NCBI GenBank assembly: GCA_019419455.1
Contig: DXZW01000032.1
Location: forward strand, 62,001-126,000
DNA from: Collinsella sp.
Lineage (GTDB): Bacteria > Actinomycetota > Coriobacteriia > Coriobacteriales > Coriobacteriaceae
Length of the DNA: 64,000 bases
Direction: 5' to 3'
Shown: positions 33,813 through 43,600 of the stretch, piece after piece
Numbering within the stretch: the first letter of the stretch is position 1
Layout of the letters: each line of letters opens with the position of its first letter
Notes under the pieces: generated by a model
Told to the model about the DNA's origin: nothing
Seen by the model: only the letters and a program-made list of their open reading frames with translations
Database searches by the model: none
Program-made: the position numbers and the translations under genes

Positions 33813-35018
33813 ATGAGCGGACTGATAATCGATAGCGAGGCGTGCGTTGGCTGTGGCCGCTGCGTTCGCGCCTGTGCCTCGGGTGGCATTGTGATGGAGG
33901 GCGAGCGCCCCAACCGCTGCGCCCATGTGACCGACGGCTGTATCTTGTGCGGCGGGTGCGTCGACGCCTGCCCCGTCAATGCCATTTCGATCGAGCGCGA
34001 CGAGGCCGCCGGCGCGGTTGACCTCGATGCGTATCGAGACATATGGGTATTCGTTCAGACCGACGATCACGATGTCGTGGCTCCGGTGGCCTACGAGCTC
34101 ATGGGTAAGGGGCGCGAGCTTGCCGATGCTCGCGGTTGCCGTCTGGTGGCATTGGCCGGCATGGGCCCCGAGGGCTCGCTTGAGGACCTGGAACATCTGG
34201 TCTGCGCCGGTGCCGACGAGGTCGTGGTCTGCCGCGACGAGCGACTGCGCCAAAACGATGCGGAGATCTATGCTCGTCTCATCTGCGATTTGGTGGCCGA
34301 GCGCAGACCCGAGGCCATTCTGTACGGCGCGACCGCCTTTGGTCGTGAGCTGGCGCCCGGTGTGGCCGTACGCTTGCAGACGGGCCTTACGGCCGACTGT
34401 ACGGTGCTTTCGATGGATACGGAGACGGGTCTACTGCAGCAGACCCGCCCGGCGTTTGGCGGCAACTTGATGGCCACCATTATCTGCCCCAATCATCGGC
34501 CGCAGATGGCAACGGTGCGCCCCGGCATCTTTGGGGCACCCAAGTTTGACTACAGCCGCTCTGGCACGATTACCCAGGTATCGCTTGCGAATGATGTTAA
34601 GGCCCGTGTCGAGATCTCGATTCCCGCCGAGGAGTGGGGGCAGCAGGCATCAATTGCCGATGCCGAGCGCCTGGTCGTGGTGGGCCGCGGCATCGGCTCC
34701 AAGAAGAATCTGCCCCTGATGCGAAAACTCGCCGATGCCTTGGGTGCCGAGCTTGGTTGCACGCGTCCCGTTGTGGAGGCAGGCTGGTTGGAGTATCGCC
34801 ACCAGATTGGCCAGACCGGCGTGTCGGTTTCGCCCAAGCTCCTTGTGAGTATCGGCGTTTCGGGCGCTATCCAGCATCTTGCCGGCATCGGCGGCGCGGA
34901 GTGCATCATCGCTGTCAACGAGGACCCGGATGCCCCCATCTTCGGCGCTGCGCAGTACAAAGTTGTCGGTGACGCCGTCGAAGTTGTCGAGGAGCTTCTG
35001 ACCCAGCTCGAGCGCTAG
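33813..35018 (+). CDS. etfA: EtfA with N-terminal ferredoxin domain (LctC-like)
   Basis: 401 residues. Residues 1-60 carry two 4Fe-4S motifs (CVGCGRCVRAC and CILCGGCVDACP). The rest is EtfA with the FAD-binding C-domain (GRGIGSKKNLPLM and VSPKLLVSIGVSGAIQHLAGI). A ferredoxin-fused EtfA is characteristic of LctC in electron-confurcating lactate dehydrogenase, where endergonic lactate oxidation by NAD is driven by reduced ferredoxin. Its stop overlaps the stop of the convergent HD gene through the shared tetranucleotide CTAG at 35015-35018. Confidence 0.93.
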   Translation: MSGLIIDSEACVGCGRCVRACASGGIVMEGERPNRCAHVTDGCILCGGCVDACPVNAISIERDEAAGAVDLDAYRDIWVFVQTDDHDVVAPVAYELMGKGRELADARGCRLVALAGMGPEGSLEDLEHLVCAGADEVVVCRDERLRQNDAEIYARLICDLVAERRPEAILYGATAFGRELAPGVAVRLQTGLTADCTVLSMDTETGLLQQTRPAFGGNLMATIICPNHRPQMATVRPGIFGAPKFDYSRSGTITQVSLANDVKARVEISIPAEEWGQQASIADAERLVVVGRGIGSKKNLPLMRKLADALGAELGCTRPVVEAGWLEYRHQIGQTGVSVSPKLLVSIGVSGAIQHLAGIGGAECIIAVNEDPDAPIFGAAQYKVVGDAVEVVEELLTQLER

Positions 35019-35827
35019 GCGCTGGCCAGCCAGGCTCGCATCTCTTTCTTTAGGCGTTCCCAGGTCGCTTGCGTGGCGGGGTCGGTAAAGGGCCGCACGA
35101 TACCAAAAGGTGCGTCGAGCAGGCGGTAGATATCGCCCTGCTTGCGCGTCAGCGCGCGGCTTGCCGGATAGACGAGCTCAAACATAAAGCAGATAAGTCC
35201 CACCAAGTAGTCCGCGGGCTCATCGCGCTCATCGCGCGTGACGCAGCGGTGCTCGTCAAAGGCAGCCAGCGTCGGTGCCGAGAAGTGGCTGGCAAGAAAC
35301 ACGTCCTCATCCACTTTGAGGATGGTGTCGACGGTGCTGTCGGCGATGGTGCGCATAATGTCGACCTTGTCGCCATCGCGCACAATATCGCAGAAGCGCC
35401 GCGTGCGCTCGCCGAGCTGCGCGGGCAGACGGAAATTGCTGTGATAGGCAATGCTCGCTCGAATGAGTTCGTCTTCTACCGGATCGTCGATAAAGTCGCG
35501 GATACTTGTTACCGCGGGCGCATCTGCAGGTGTTTTGCCAAAGAGGACCTCGACGCCCAACGCCGCATGGCTCACGCTTTCGGCATCCTTAAACGTATCC
35601 CAGCGTCGCAGCTGCTCAAAGCGACCCATATCGTGCAGCAGGCCGCAAAGCCACGCTAGGTCAATGTCCTGAGGTGACCAGCCCTGTTCGCGTGCCACGG
35701 CATCGCATGCCTCGGCAACGTGGTACGTATGCTCGATTTTGAGCGCGATACGCGGATTGGCGGCATCGTAGGCATCGGTGTAGGTTTTGAAGGCCGCGGC
35801 AGCCCGCGTTCGATCGATAGCTGTCAT
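35015..35827 (-). CDS. HD domain phosphohydrolase
   Basis: 270 residues with the HD pattern: an early H, CGLLHDMGRFEQ (HD pair), a distal H (AYHSNF) and D (VRDGDKVDIMRT). HD enzymes are metal-dependent phosphohydrolases acting on nucleotides or phosphodiesters; the substrate is unknown. It is convergent with etfA and shares its stop codon bases. Confidence 0.85.
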   Translation of the reverse strand: MTAIDRTRAAAAFKTYTDAYDAANPRIALKIEHTYHVAEACDAVAREQGWSPQDIDLAWLCGLLHDMGRFEQLRRWDTFKDAESVSHAALGVEVLFGKTPADAPAVTSIRDFIDDPVEDELIRASIAYHSNFRLPAQLGERTRRFCDIVRDGDKVDIMRTIADSTVDTILKVDEDVFLASHFSAPTLAAFDEHRCVTRDERDEPADYLVGLICFMFELVYPASRALTRKQGDIYRLLDAPFGIVRPFTDPATQATWERLKKEMRAWLASA

Positions 35828-35964
35828 AATGACTTCCTAAAAAGTTGTGTCTTTCTGTGTCTTTCGATCCGGTGGCAATTGTAGGTGAACTCGGTTGCCA
35901 TCGGGCGATGGTTCTGCCGCGTCGTTGAATGCGGCTCGGAAATCTTGTCGGGACGAGGAACGTT

Positions 35965-36657
35965 ATGGTGCTCAAAATCGTTAAAACCGTCTGGCCGGTG
36001 ATGCTTACCTATGTTGCGATAGCCGCGCCGTGCGGAATGATTATGGCGCAGACGGGAATGGAACCCTGGATGGTTTTTGCCCTGAGCAGCACGTTCGTGA
36101 CGGGCAGCGGGCAGTTTATGGTCTGCAACCTGTGGCTGGCAGGTGTGCCTGCGGCATCGATTGTCGCAAGTGTGGCCGCAATCTCCTCGCGCTTTGCGCT
36201 TTACTCGGCATCGATCGCACCGCATTTGAGGGGTGCTTCGAAGCGTCAGACGCTGGCTGTTGCCGCGACACTTACCGAGGAGGCATACGGCATTTCGCTT
36301 GCCAAGTTGGTTAAAGGGGAGGATTGGGGTCCGCTCGAGTCCTTTGTGCTCAACGTGATCCTCATCGCAACATGGGGCGTTTCGTGTACGACGGGCGCCA
36401 TCGTCGGCGCCGTTGTTGATGTTCCCACCGCTATTGCGGGTTTTGTCTGCACATCGCTCTTTATCTGCCTACTCTTTTCGCAGCGACTGTCGCGCGGCAA
36501 TGTCGTAGCTGCCGGTTTGGCTGCGGTGTCCGTCGCCATATGCAAGTTCTTGGGGTGGACGAATATCGCCGTGCCGGCAAGTGTGCTCGTCGGCGTTGTC
36601 ACGGCACTCGCGTGCGATGTCCTCGCCGAGGGAAGGGGCGCTCGCGATGCCCGTTAA
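35965..36657 (+). CDS. azlC: AzlC family branched-chain amino acid exporter, large subunit
   Basis: 230 residues, five or more transmembrane helices, typical AzlC opening (GMIMAQTGMEPWMVFALS, TGSGQFMVCNLW) and SRFALYSASIAPHL. With AzlD it exports branched-chain amino acids or analogues. ATG 35965 has GAGGAA upstream; the longer frame from 35929 has none. The end overlaps azlD by 11 bp, so they are coupled. Confidence 0.9.
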   Translation: MVLKIVKTVWPVMLTYVAIAAPCGMIMAQTGMEPWMVFALSSTFVTGSGQFMVCNLWLAGVPAASIVASVAAISSRFALYSASIAPHLRGASKRQTLAVAATLTEEAYGISLAKLVKGEDWGPLESFVLNVILIATWGVSCTTGAIVGAVVDVPTAIAGFVCTSLFICLLFSQRLSRGNVVAAGLAAVSVAICKFLGWTNIAVPASVLVGVVTALACDVLAEGRGARDAR

Positions 36658-36970
36658 TGAGTTTTTGGTTCTATGGCTGTCGTCATGGGCGGCCATCGCG
36701 TTTTTCCGCATTGCCCCGGCGTTTGCCTTGCGCGGGAGAACGCTGTCGCCCCGCGTTACCGAGGCCTTGGGTTATATTCCGCCTGCCGCCTTTGCGGCGC
36801 TGGTCGCCAACGATTTGATAAGCCCTGGCGCTTTCGACGCCGGCTTGTGGCAGGGCTTGATTCCCTGGATTGCGGCCGCCGGCGTCGTGGCGGTGGCAAT
36901 CAAGACAAAGTCGATGTTGTGGTGCTGCGTCTCGGGCATCGTGTTCTATATCGTTTTGAGCTTCATATAA
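36647..36970 (+). CDS. azlD: AzlD family branched-chain amino acid exporter, small subunit
   Basis: 107 residues, four hydrophobic segments, with AIAFFRIAPAFALRGR and YIPPAAFAALVAND, the AzlD core. It forms the transporter with AzlC. The start at 36647 has GGAAGGGG upstream and overlaps azlC by 11 bases. Confidence 0.9.
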   Translation: MPVNEFLVLWLSSWAAIAFFRIAPAFALRGRTLSPRVTEALGYIPPAAFAALVANDLISPGAFDAGLWQGLIPWIAAAGVVAVAIKTKSMLWCCVSGIVFYIVLSFI

Positions 36971-37111
36971 GAGCGGAGCACGTTTAGCGTCCCGGCACAC
37001 GTATCGAATTTCTCACCGAGCCGGTCTGCTTCTTCTGGTACCATGGTCAAACTTTACTGTAGCAAAGTATGACGTGGGCTTTTGTTCTGCGTCAGCGGAA
37101 ATGGGGGTTTC

Positions 37112-38134
37112 ATGGCACAGGAAGCGACCGCCAACGAGCAAAAGAAATTCAAAGTCCCGCGTATCCCGGGTGACATCATGATCTACCCGATGATCGTTGG
37201 CCTTTTGCTCAATACCTTCTGCCCGCAGGTCTTTGAGATCGGCGGCTTCTTTACCGCCGCCTGCCGCGGTGGTTCCAACACCATCGTTGCCGCGATCCTG
37301 CTGTTTGTGGGTGCCGGCATCAGCTTTAAGTCCACGCCGGGCGCCATCAAGACCGGCATCGTTGTGCTGATTCCTAAGCTTGTTGTTGCGGCTGCCCTTG
37401 GCTTGGGTGTGGCATATTTCTTTAACGACAACTTCCTAGGTCTGAGCTCCGTGTCTATCATCGGCGGCATTACGTTTTGCAACATGGCGCTCTACACCGG
37501 CATCATGGGCGAGTTCGGCGACGAGTCCGAGCAAGGCGCCGTCGGTATCCTGTTCTTTACGGCCGGCCCCGCCGTCACGATGATCATCCTCGGTGTCTCG
37601 GGTCTCGCCAACATCCCCGTCGGCACCATCATCGGATCCATCCTGCCGCTTGTTATCGGCATGGTTCTGGGCAACTTGTTCCCGTTCATCAAGAACCTGC
37701 TGGTTCCCGGCGCCAATCCTGCGATTGCCGTTATCGGTTTTCAGCTCGGTGCGTCCATGAGTCTTTCGAGCTTTATCACCGGCGGCATTTCGGGCATCCT
37801 GCTGGGCCTCATCACGCTCTTTATCGTCGGTCCCATTACCTTTGCCTTCGAGCGCCTGTGCGGTGGTAACGGCAAGGCGGCCGTTGCCTGCTCCACTATC
37901 GCCGGCACGGCTATGACCACGCCGGTCGCCCTCGCCGAGGTCGCTCCGCGCTATGCCGAGCTTGCGCCCACCGCGTATGCGCAGATCGCCACCGCCGTCA
38001 TCATCACGGCAATCATGGCCCCGATTCTGACCGGCTGGGTCGACAAGAAGTTTTGCCAGGGCAAGGAGGATCTGTCGCCTGCCGGTGTCGAGGCCATCGA
38101 GGAGGCCGTCGCGACCGACATCGATGGCGAATAG
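37112..38134 (+). CDS. kdgT: KdgT family 2-keto-3-deoxygluconate permease
   Basis: 340 residues, about ten hydrophobic helices. It matches the KdgT family: IPGDIMIYPMIVGLLLNTF, GAGISFKSTPGA, GLANIPVGTIIGSILPLVIGM and a C-terminal cytosolic tail. The family takes up 2-keto-3-deoxygluconate from pectin or glucuronate breakdown with protons. No catabolic genes for this sugar acid are adjacent, so a different keto-acid substrate is possible. A 5-bp inverted repeat (ACTTT...AAAGT, 37051-37068) lies upstream and might be an operator. Confidence 0.85.
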   Translation: MAQEATANEQKKFKVPRIPGDIMIYPMIVGLLLNTFCPQVFEIGGFFTAACRGGSNTIVAAILLFVGAGISFKSTPGAIKTGIVVLIPKLVVAAALGLGVAYFFNDNFLGLSSVSIIGGITFCNMALYTGIMGEFGDESEQGAVGILFFTAGPAVTMIILGVSGLANIPVGTIIGSILPLVIGMVLGNLFPFIKNLLVPGANPAIAVIGFQLGASMSLSSFITGGISGILLGLITLFIVGPITFAFERLCGGNGKAAVACSTIAGTAMTTPVALAEVAPRYAELAPTAYAQIATAVIITAIMAPILTGWVDKKFCQGKEDLSPAGVEAIEEAVATDIDGE

Positions 38135-38179
38135 CAATCGCTACCCATCAATGATGCCGGAGTGCAATTCGCGCCGTTT

Positions 38180-38223
38180 GAGCGCCCGAACGATGACTGT
38201 TTTGCAGTGACGTTCGGGCGCTC
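38180..38223. repeat. Long hairpin downstream of kdgT
   Basis: A perfect 13-bp stem GAGCGCCCGAACG (38180-38192) / CGTTCGGGCGCTC (38211-38223), and the loop itself holds an ACTG/CAGT stem. No U-tract follows, so it is an isolated palindrome or RNA 3'-end structure rather than a standard terminator. Confidence 0.6.
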
Positions 38224-38233
38224 TGCTATGATT

Positions 38234-38264
38234 CCCCTTACCCCTGCGGGTAGGGGGTGTTTGT
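38234..38264 (+). terminator. Terminator after kdgT
   Basis: CCCCTTACCC (38234-38243) pairs with GGGTAGGGG (38248-38256) around CTGC, with one bulged T, followed by GTGTTTGTT. This second hairpin is the better terminator candidate of the two downstream of kdgT. Confidence 0.55.
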
Positions 38265-38321
38265 TGCCCAGACCAGAATCGGGCGATTCTGACCACTTGA
38301 ATATTGAATGGATGGCGTCTA

Positions 38322-39464
38322 GTGGTTAAGGCACTCAAAATTGAGATATTCCTGCTATGCATGATTGTTCTTATCGGGCTTGCCGCACGAAGCCGCCGCT
38401 CCTTGTTCTCGAGCACCCAGCAGCTTCTGTTTAGCATGCTGGGCTACACGTCTGCAGCCTACATTTTCTTCGATATGATCTGGACGCTCTCGGACGGCGT
38501 GAGCGCTCCTGTAGGCATCACGGCCAACTGGATTTCCAACGCGGTCTCGTTTTCGCTGTTCGCCATCGCGTGCCTCATTTGGTTTTTCTATTCCGAGACA
38601 GTGCAGGGCTCACGCCTTTTGACCGCGCGCTATAGGGTGGCGCTCGTGACGTTGCCAACCGTATTGGTGGTCGTGCTGGCATTTACCAGCTACTGGACGC
38701 ACACTATGTTCTATATCGATGCACAGGGCGTATATCGTCGCGGAGCGCTTTATATGATTCAGCCTATCGTTAGCTACTGCTACATCATATATACGTCTTT
38801 GCATGCCTTTATTCAGACTCGAAAAGTCGAAAGTCTGCAAAAGAAGGCCATTTATCGCACCCTCGCCTTTTTTGCGGTTCCCGCTCTGGTGGGCGGTACC
38901 TTCCAGGTTTTGTTTTCGGTACCGGGCCTTTGTGTCGGTATAACGCTGAGCATCCTGCTGCTCTACATCATCTACCAGGAGCAGCTGATCTCGACCGACC
39001 CGTTGACTGGCCTCAACAATCGCAACCGTTTTGAGACCTATATGCTGTCGCTCTTTTCAAATGTGAATCAGGCCGAAGACGTGTATCTGCTTATGATGGA
39101 CGCTGACGGCTTTAAGCAGATTAACGACCGGTATGGACATGTTGAGGGCGATCATGCCCTCCAGGTCATATCTGCTACGCTCAAAGAGGTCTGCTCGGCG
39201 TCTGGTGGCTTTATCGCACGTTATGGCGGCGATGAGTTTGTGGTGCTTCAAAAGGCGACGGCGGAGCAGGACATCATGTGTCTGTGCGCGGCAATCAGCG
39301 ACGAGCTCGCGCGCGCCGAGGTCCCGTATCTGTTGCGGATGTCCATCGGCTACGCACGGGTTGGTGATGGCGTCGATACCTGGCAAGACTTGCTTCGCGC
39401 TGCCGACGCGGAGCTTTACCGCGTAAAGCGCGAGAAGAAGAAAGCCGGCGTCCAGATACGCTAG
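38322..39464 (+). CDS. Membrane-bound diguanylate cyclase (GGDEF)
   Basis: 380 residues. Six or seven hydrophobic segments (about 1-230) are followed by a GGDEF domain (about 245-380) with DPLTGLNNR, DADGFKQINDRYGH and an intact RYGGDEFVVL. It should make cyclic di-GMP under control of its membrane sensor, which looks like a seven-helix type. The start is GTG 38322 or TTG 38304; neither has a strong ribosome binding site. It stands alone. Confidence 0.88.
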   Translation: MVKALKIEIFLLCMIVLIGLAARSRRSLFSSTQQLLFSMLGYTSAAYIFFDMIWTLSDGVSAPVGITANWISNAVSFSLFAIACLIWFFYSETVQGSRLLTARYRVALVTLPTVLVVVLAFTSYWTHTMFYIDAQGVYRRGALYMIQPIVSYCYIIYTSLHAFIQTRKVESLQKKAIYRTLAFFAVPALVGGTFQVLFSVPGLCVGITLSILLLYIIYQEQLISTDPLTGLNNRNRFETYMLSLFSNVNQAEDVYLLMMDADGFKQINDRYGHVEGDHALQVISATLKEVCSASGGFIARYGGDEFVVLQKATAEQDIMCLCAAISDELARAEVPYLLRMSIGYARVGDGVDTWQDLLRAADAELYRVKREKKKAGVQIR

Positions 39465-39465
39465 A

Positions 39466-39502
39466 AAAAAAGGGCGAACGCTGGCGTGCGTTGCGGCCCT
39501 CA
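39466..39502 (-). terminator. Terminator on the minus strand downstream of the EamA gene
   Basis: A stem of AGGGC...GCCCT with inner GAACGC/GCGTT lies next to AAAAAAA (39466-39472), i.e. a T-tract on the minus strand. It lies about 65 bp beyond the EamA stop and may serve both convergent genes. Confidence 0.45.
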
Positions 39503-39566
39503 GCTCACCGATGTACTCCATTAAGCTAAAGCATGTGAATCTCCTCTACTAAATAAGGGCGGTTCG

Positions 39567-40502
39567 CTAGGCTTTTTTGGGTTTGTTGACGATGATGATG
39601 CCGCCGCAGACCAACAGCAGGGCAACAAGTACGGTAACGGGGCTCGTGCCAGCGCCCTCGCCGAGCAGCAGTGCGCTCAACAGCACGCCAAAGACCGGGT
39701 TCATAAAGCCAAAGACCGAAACGCGGCTGACGGGGTTGACGGCGAGCAGGCGGGACCACAGCGAGTACGCGACGGCGGAAATGAGCGCCATATAAATGAT
39801 GAGCGCGATGGCGGGGGCGATTTCGGTGGGGGAAAACGTGCCGCCCATCAAAAACCCGATTGCGGTAAGGACCACGCCACCGACTAAAAACTGCCAGCCG
39901 GCGAGCAAGACGCCGTCATGCTCGCGCGAGAAGATGCCAATGAGGCAGGTCGACAGGGCGCCCGCAACAGTGGAAGCCAAGATAAATCCCTCGCCGTCGA
40001 GCGTAAAGCCAAAGGTGCCATCCGCGCCCGAAAGGTTGACGAGCGCGACGCCTGCAAAGCCCAGCACACAGCCAAGCACCTTGGGCGTATTGAGCCTCTC
40101 GGTGTGAAATGCCAAGGCGGCAAAGAGAATTGCGAGGAAGTTGGCGCTGGCCTCGATGATGGAACTCGACATGGCGCTGGCGCGCGAGAGTCCTAGGTAG
40201 AAAAAGAAGTACTGCCCGATAGTCTGGAAGAGTGACAAGACAAAGATGGGCTTGATGTCACGAGCCTGCGGAATGAGGGGGCGGCGTTGGGCCGCACTCA
40301 TCCCAACGATAACCAGGGCGCCGGCAAGCGTGAAGCGCAAGCCCGCAAAGAGCAGCTGTGAGGCGCTATCGTGCGCGGGGATGCCAAAGAGCCCGTAACC
40401 GATCTTGATGCAGGGGAAAGCCGACCCCCAGAGCGCACAGCAGACGAGGCAGCCCAGGATGAGCCCGGGTAGGGTGGCGAGATACGGCTTGCGGCTTTCC
40501 AT
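39567..40502 (-). CDS. EamA/DMT family exporter
   Basis: 311 residues with ten hydrophobic helices in two EamA halves (GCLVCCALWGSAFPCIKIGYGL; SLFQTIGQYFFFYLGLSRA; and the second half ending GGIIIVNKPKKA). The family exports metabolites or amino acids. ATG 40502 has AAGGA upstream; the frame extends 14 codons without a site. The substrate is unknown. Confidence 0.88.
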   Translation of the reverse strand: MESRKPYLATLPGLILGCLVCCALWGSAFPCIKIGYGLFGIPAHDSASQLLFAGLRFTLAGALVIVGMSAAQRRPLIPQARDIKPIFVLSLFQTIGQYFFFYLGLSRASAMSSSIIEASANFLAILFAALAFHTERLNTPKVLGCVLGFAGVALVNLSGADGTFGFTLDGEGFILASTVAGALSTCLIGIFSREHDGVLLAGWQFLVGGVVLTAIGFLMGGTFSPTEIAPAIALIIYMALISAVAYSLWSRLLAVNPVSRVSVFGFMNPVFGVLLSALLLGEGAGTSPVTVLVALLLVCGGIIIVNKPKKA

Positions 40503-40525
40503 GATGTCCTTCCTGTATGCGCGAA

Positions 40526-40564
40526 GCAAAAAAGAACCCGCCACCGGGTGTGCCGGTGGCGGGT
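40526..40564 (-). terminator. Terminator of purL
   Basis: ACCCGCCACCGG (40536-40547) pairs with CCGGTGGCGGGT (40553-40564), loop GTGTG. On the minus strand it is followed by TCTTTTTTGC. It lies 37 bp beyond the purL stop and ends the purL transcript. Confidence 0.85.
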
Positions 40565-40600
40565 GTTGTTACCCGAGGGGATTGTACCCGATGGGACGCA

Positions 40601-43600
40601 TTAAGCGAAGTAGGCCACGCCGCTCTCAAAGATCGGCATGAACTTATCGCCGGGGACATGCTCGGGCACGTTGCGGTACAGGTTGTCGCCACGACGCTCG
40701 GCATGGCCCATCTTGCCCAGGACGCGGCCGTCGGGGCTCGTGATGCCCTCGATGGCGAGTGCGGAGCCGTTGGGGTTGACGGAAAGGTCCATGCTGGGCT
40801 TGCCGTCCTCGCCCACGTACTGCGTGGCGACCTGGCCGTTGGCGATGAGCTGGGCGAGCACCTCGTCGCTGGCGACAAAGCGGCCCTCGCCGTGGCTGAT
40901 GGCGACGGTGTAGGGGTCGTCCAGGCTGCACTGCGATAGCCACGGGGACAGGTTGGACGAGATGCGGGTGCGCACCAGACGGCTCTGATGGCGACCGATG
41001 GTGTTGAACGTCAGTGTGGGCGCATCGGGCGTGGCGTCGACGATGTCGCCGTAGGGCACCAGACCGAGCTTGATCAGGGCCTGGAAGCCGTTGCAGATGC
41101 CCAGCATCAGGCCGTCGCGGGCCTTGAGCAGGTCGCGGACTGCCTCGGTGACCTCGGGAGCGCGGAAGAACGCCGTGATGAACTTGGCGGAGCCATCGGG
41201 CTCGTCGCCGCCCGAGAAGCCGCCGGGGATCATGACGATCTGGCTTGCACGGATGCGGCGGGCAAGCTCGTGGGTGCTTTCGGCGACGGCCTCGGGCGTG
41301 AGGTTGTTGATCACGAAGGTGTCGGCCTCGGCGCCGGCGGCGCGGAAAGCGCGGGCGCTATCGTACTCGCAGTTGTTGCCGGGGAACACGGGGATTACCA
41401 CGCGCGGGCGGGCGATCTTGGCGCCGCTGTACACGTGGATATCCTTGGCACGGAAGTCGATGGTCTCGACCTTGGCAGTCTCGCCGGCGCTGCGGTAGGC
41501 AAAGACGCCCTCGATGCCGCTCTCCCAGGCCTCCTGGAGCTCGGAGAGCTCGATGACCTCGGAGCCGGTATCGATGACATAGCCCTCGACGGTGGTGCCC
41601 AGGGGCTCGACGACAACGCCGTCGGCGACCTCGGGCAGCTCGGCATCCTCGGCGAGCTCGACGATAAAGCTGCCGTAGAGCGGGGTGAAGAGGCTCTCCA
41701 CGTCCACATCTTCGGCAAGCTCGATACCGATCTGGTTGCCGACGCACATCTTAAAGAGGCTCTCGGCGCCGCAGCCGTAGCCGGGCGTGGAGACGGCCAG
41801 GGCGTCGCCGGCGGCGGTGAGCGCCTCGACGGCGTCAAATGCGGCGAGCAGCTGCTGGGCGTCGGGGCGGTAGTCCTGGCCATAGGTGGCGGGGGCGATG
41901 CGGACGACGCGGTGCGTGAGGCCCTTGAACTCGGGGGAGACAGCGCGGGCCGCCTTGCCCACGGCCACGGCGAAGCTGATGAGGGTCGGCGGAACGTTGA
42001 GCTCGCCGGCCTCGTCCTCAAACGAGCCACTCATGGAATCCTTACCGCCGATGGCGCCGGCACCCAGGTCGACTTGGGCCATAAGGGCGCCCAAGACGGC
42101 TGCCATGGGCTTGCCCCAGCGCTCGGCCTCGGTGCGCAGACGCTCGAAGTACTCCTGGAAGGAGAGGTAGGCGCGCTTGTGCTCAAAGCCTGCGGCCACG
42201 AGCTTGGCGATGGACTCGACCACGGACAGGTAGGCGCCCGCAAACTGGTCGGCCTCCATCAGATAGGGGTTAAAGCCCCATGCCATAGCGCTCGCCGTGG
42301 TGGTCTCACCGTCCACGGGGAACTTGGCGACCATGGCAGAGCTCGGGGTGAGCTGCGTCTTGCCGCCAAAGGGCATGAGCACGGTCGCGGCGCCGATGGT
42401 GGAGTCGAAGCGCTCGGAAAGGCCCTTGTTGGAGGCGACGTTAAGATCGGTGACGAGCGAGGTCATGCGCTCGGCAAGCGTGGTGCCGGCCCAGCTGGGC
42501 TGCCACACGCTGCGGGCGCAGACGTGGGCGACCTGGTGCTTGGGCGCACCGTTGGAGTTGAGGAACTCGCGGGACAGATCGACGATGGCGACGCCGTTCC
42601 ATGCCATGCGCATGCGCGGCTCGGCGGTAACCTCGGCGATGACGGTTGCCTCCAGGTTCTCCTCGGCGGCGTAGCCCATGAACTCCTCGACGTCACCGTC
42701 GGCGACGGCGCAGGCCATGCGCTCCTGGGACTCAGAGATAGCGAGCTCGGTGCCGTCCAAGCCGTCGTACTTCTTGGTCACGGTATCAAGGTCGACATAC
42801 AGGCCATCGGCAAGCTCGCCCACGGCGACCGAGACGCCGCCGGCGCCAAAGTCGTTGCAGCGCTTGATCAGACGGCAGACATCGCCGCGGCGGAACAGAC
42901 GCTGCAGCTTGCGCTCGACCGGGGCGTTGCCCTTCTGGACTTCGGCACCCGAGGTCTCGATTGACTCGGTGTTCTGGGTCTTGGAGGAGCCGGTGGCACC
43001 ACCGATGCCGTCACGGCCGGTGCGGCCGCCCAGCAGGATGATCTTGTCGGTGGGGGCGGGGCACTCGCGGCGCACGTGGTTTGCCGGGGTAGCGCCCACA
43101 ACGGCGCCGACCTCCATGCGCTTGGCCACGTAGCCGGGGTGATAGAGCTCGTTGACCTGGCCGGTGGCAAGGCCGATCTGGTTGCCGTAGCTGGAGTAGC
43201 CGGCGGCAGCGGTGGTTACGAGCTTGCGCTGCGGCAGCTTGCCCTCGAGCGTCTTGGACACGGGGACGGTGGGGTCTCCGGCGCCGGTGACGCGCATGGC
43301 CTGGTACACATAGCTGCGGCCCGAGAGCGGGTCGCGGATGGCGCCGCCCACGCAGGTGGCGGCACCGCCGAAGGGCTCGATCTCGGTCGGGTGGTTGTGG
43401 GTCTCGTTCTTAAACAGGAACAACCAGTCCTGGTCCTCGCCGTCGACATCGACCTTCACCTTGACAGTGCAGGCGTTGATCTCCTCGGACTCGTCGACAT
43501 CGGTCATGACGCCGGTCTTCTTAAGGTACTTGGCGCCGATGGTGCCCATGTCCATGAGGCAGACGGGCTTGGCGTCGCGACCGAGCTCATGGCGCATCTC

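Noticed and set aside
39465..39566. tRNA-like sequence near GCGGCCCTCAGCTCACCGA
   Set aside because: No cloverleaf, no T-loop GGTTCGA motif and no acceptor pairing.
40988..42964. 658-codon plus-strand frame inside purL
   Set aside because: Antisense shadow of a conserved enzyme; composition is Gly/Asp/Leu-repetitive as expected from its codons.
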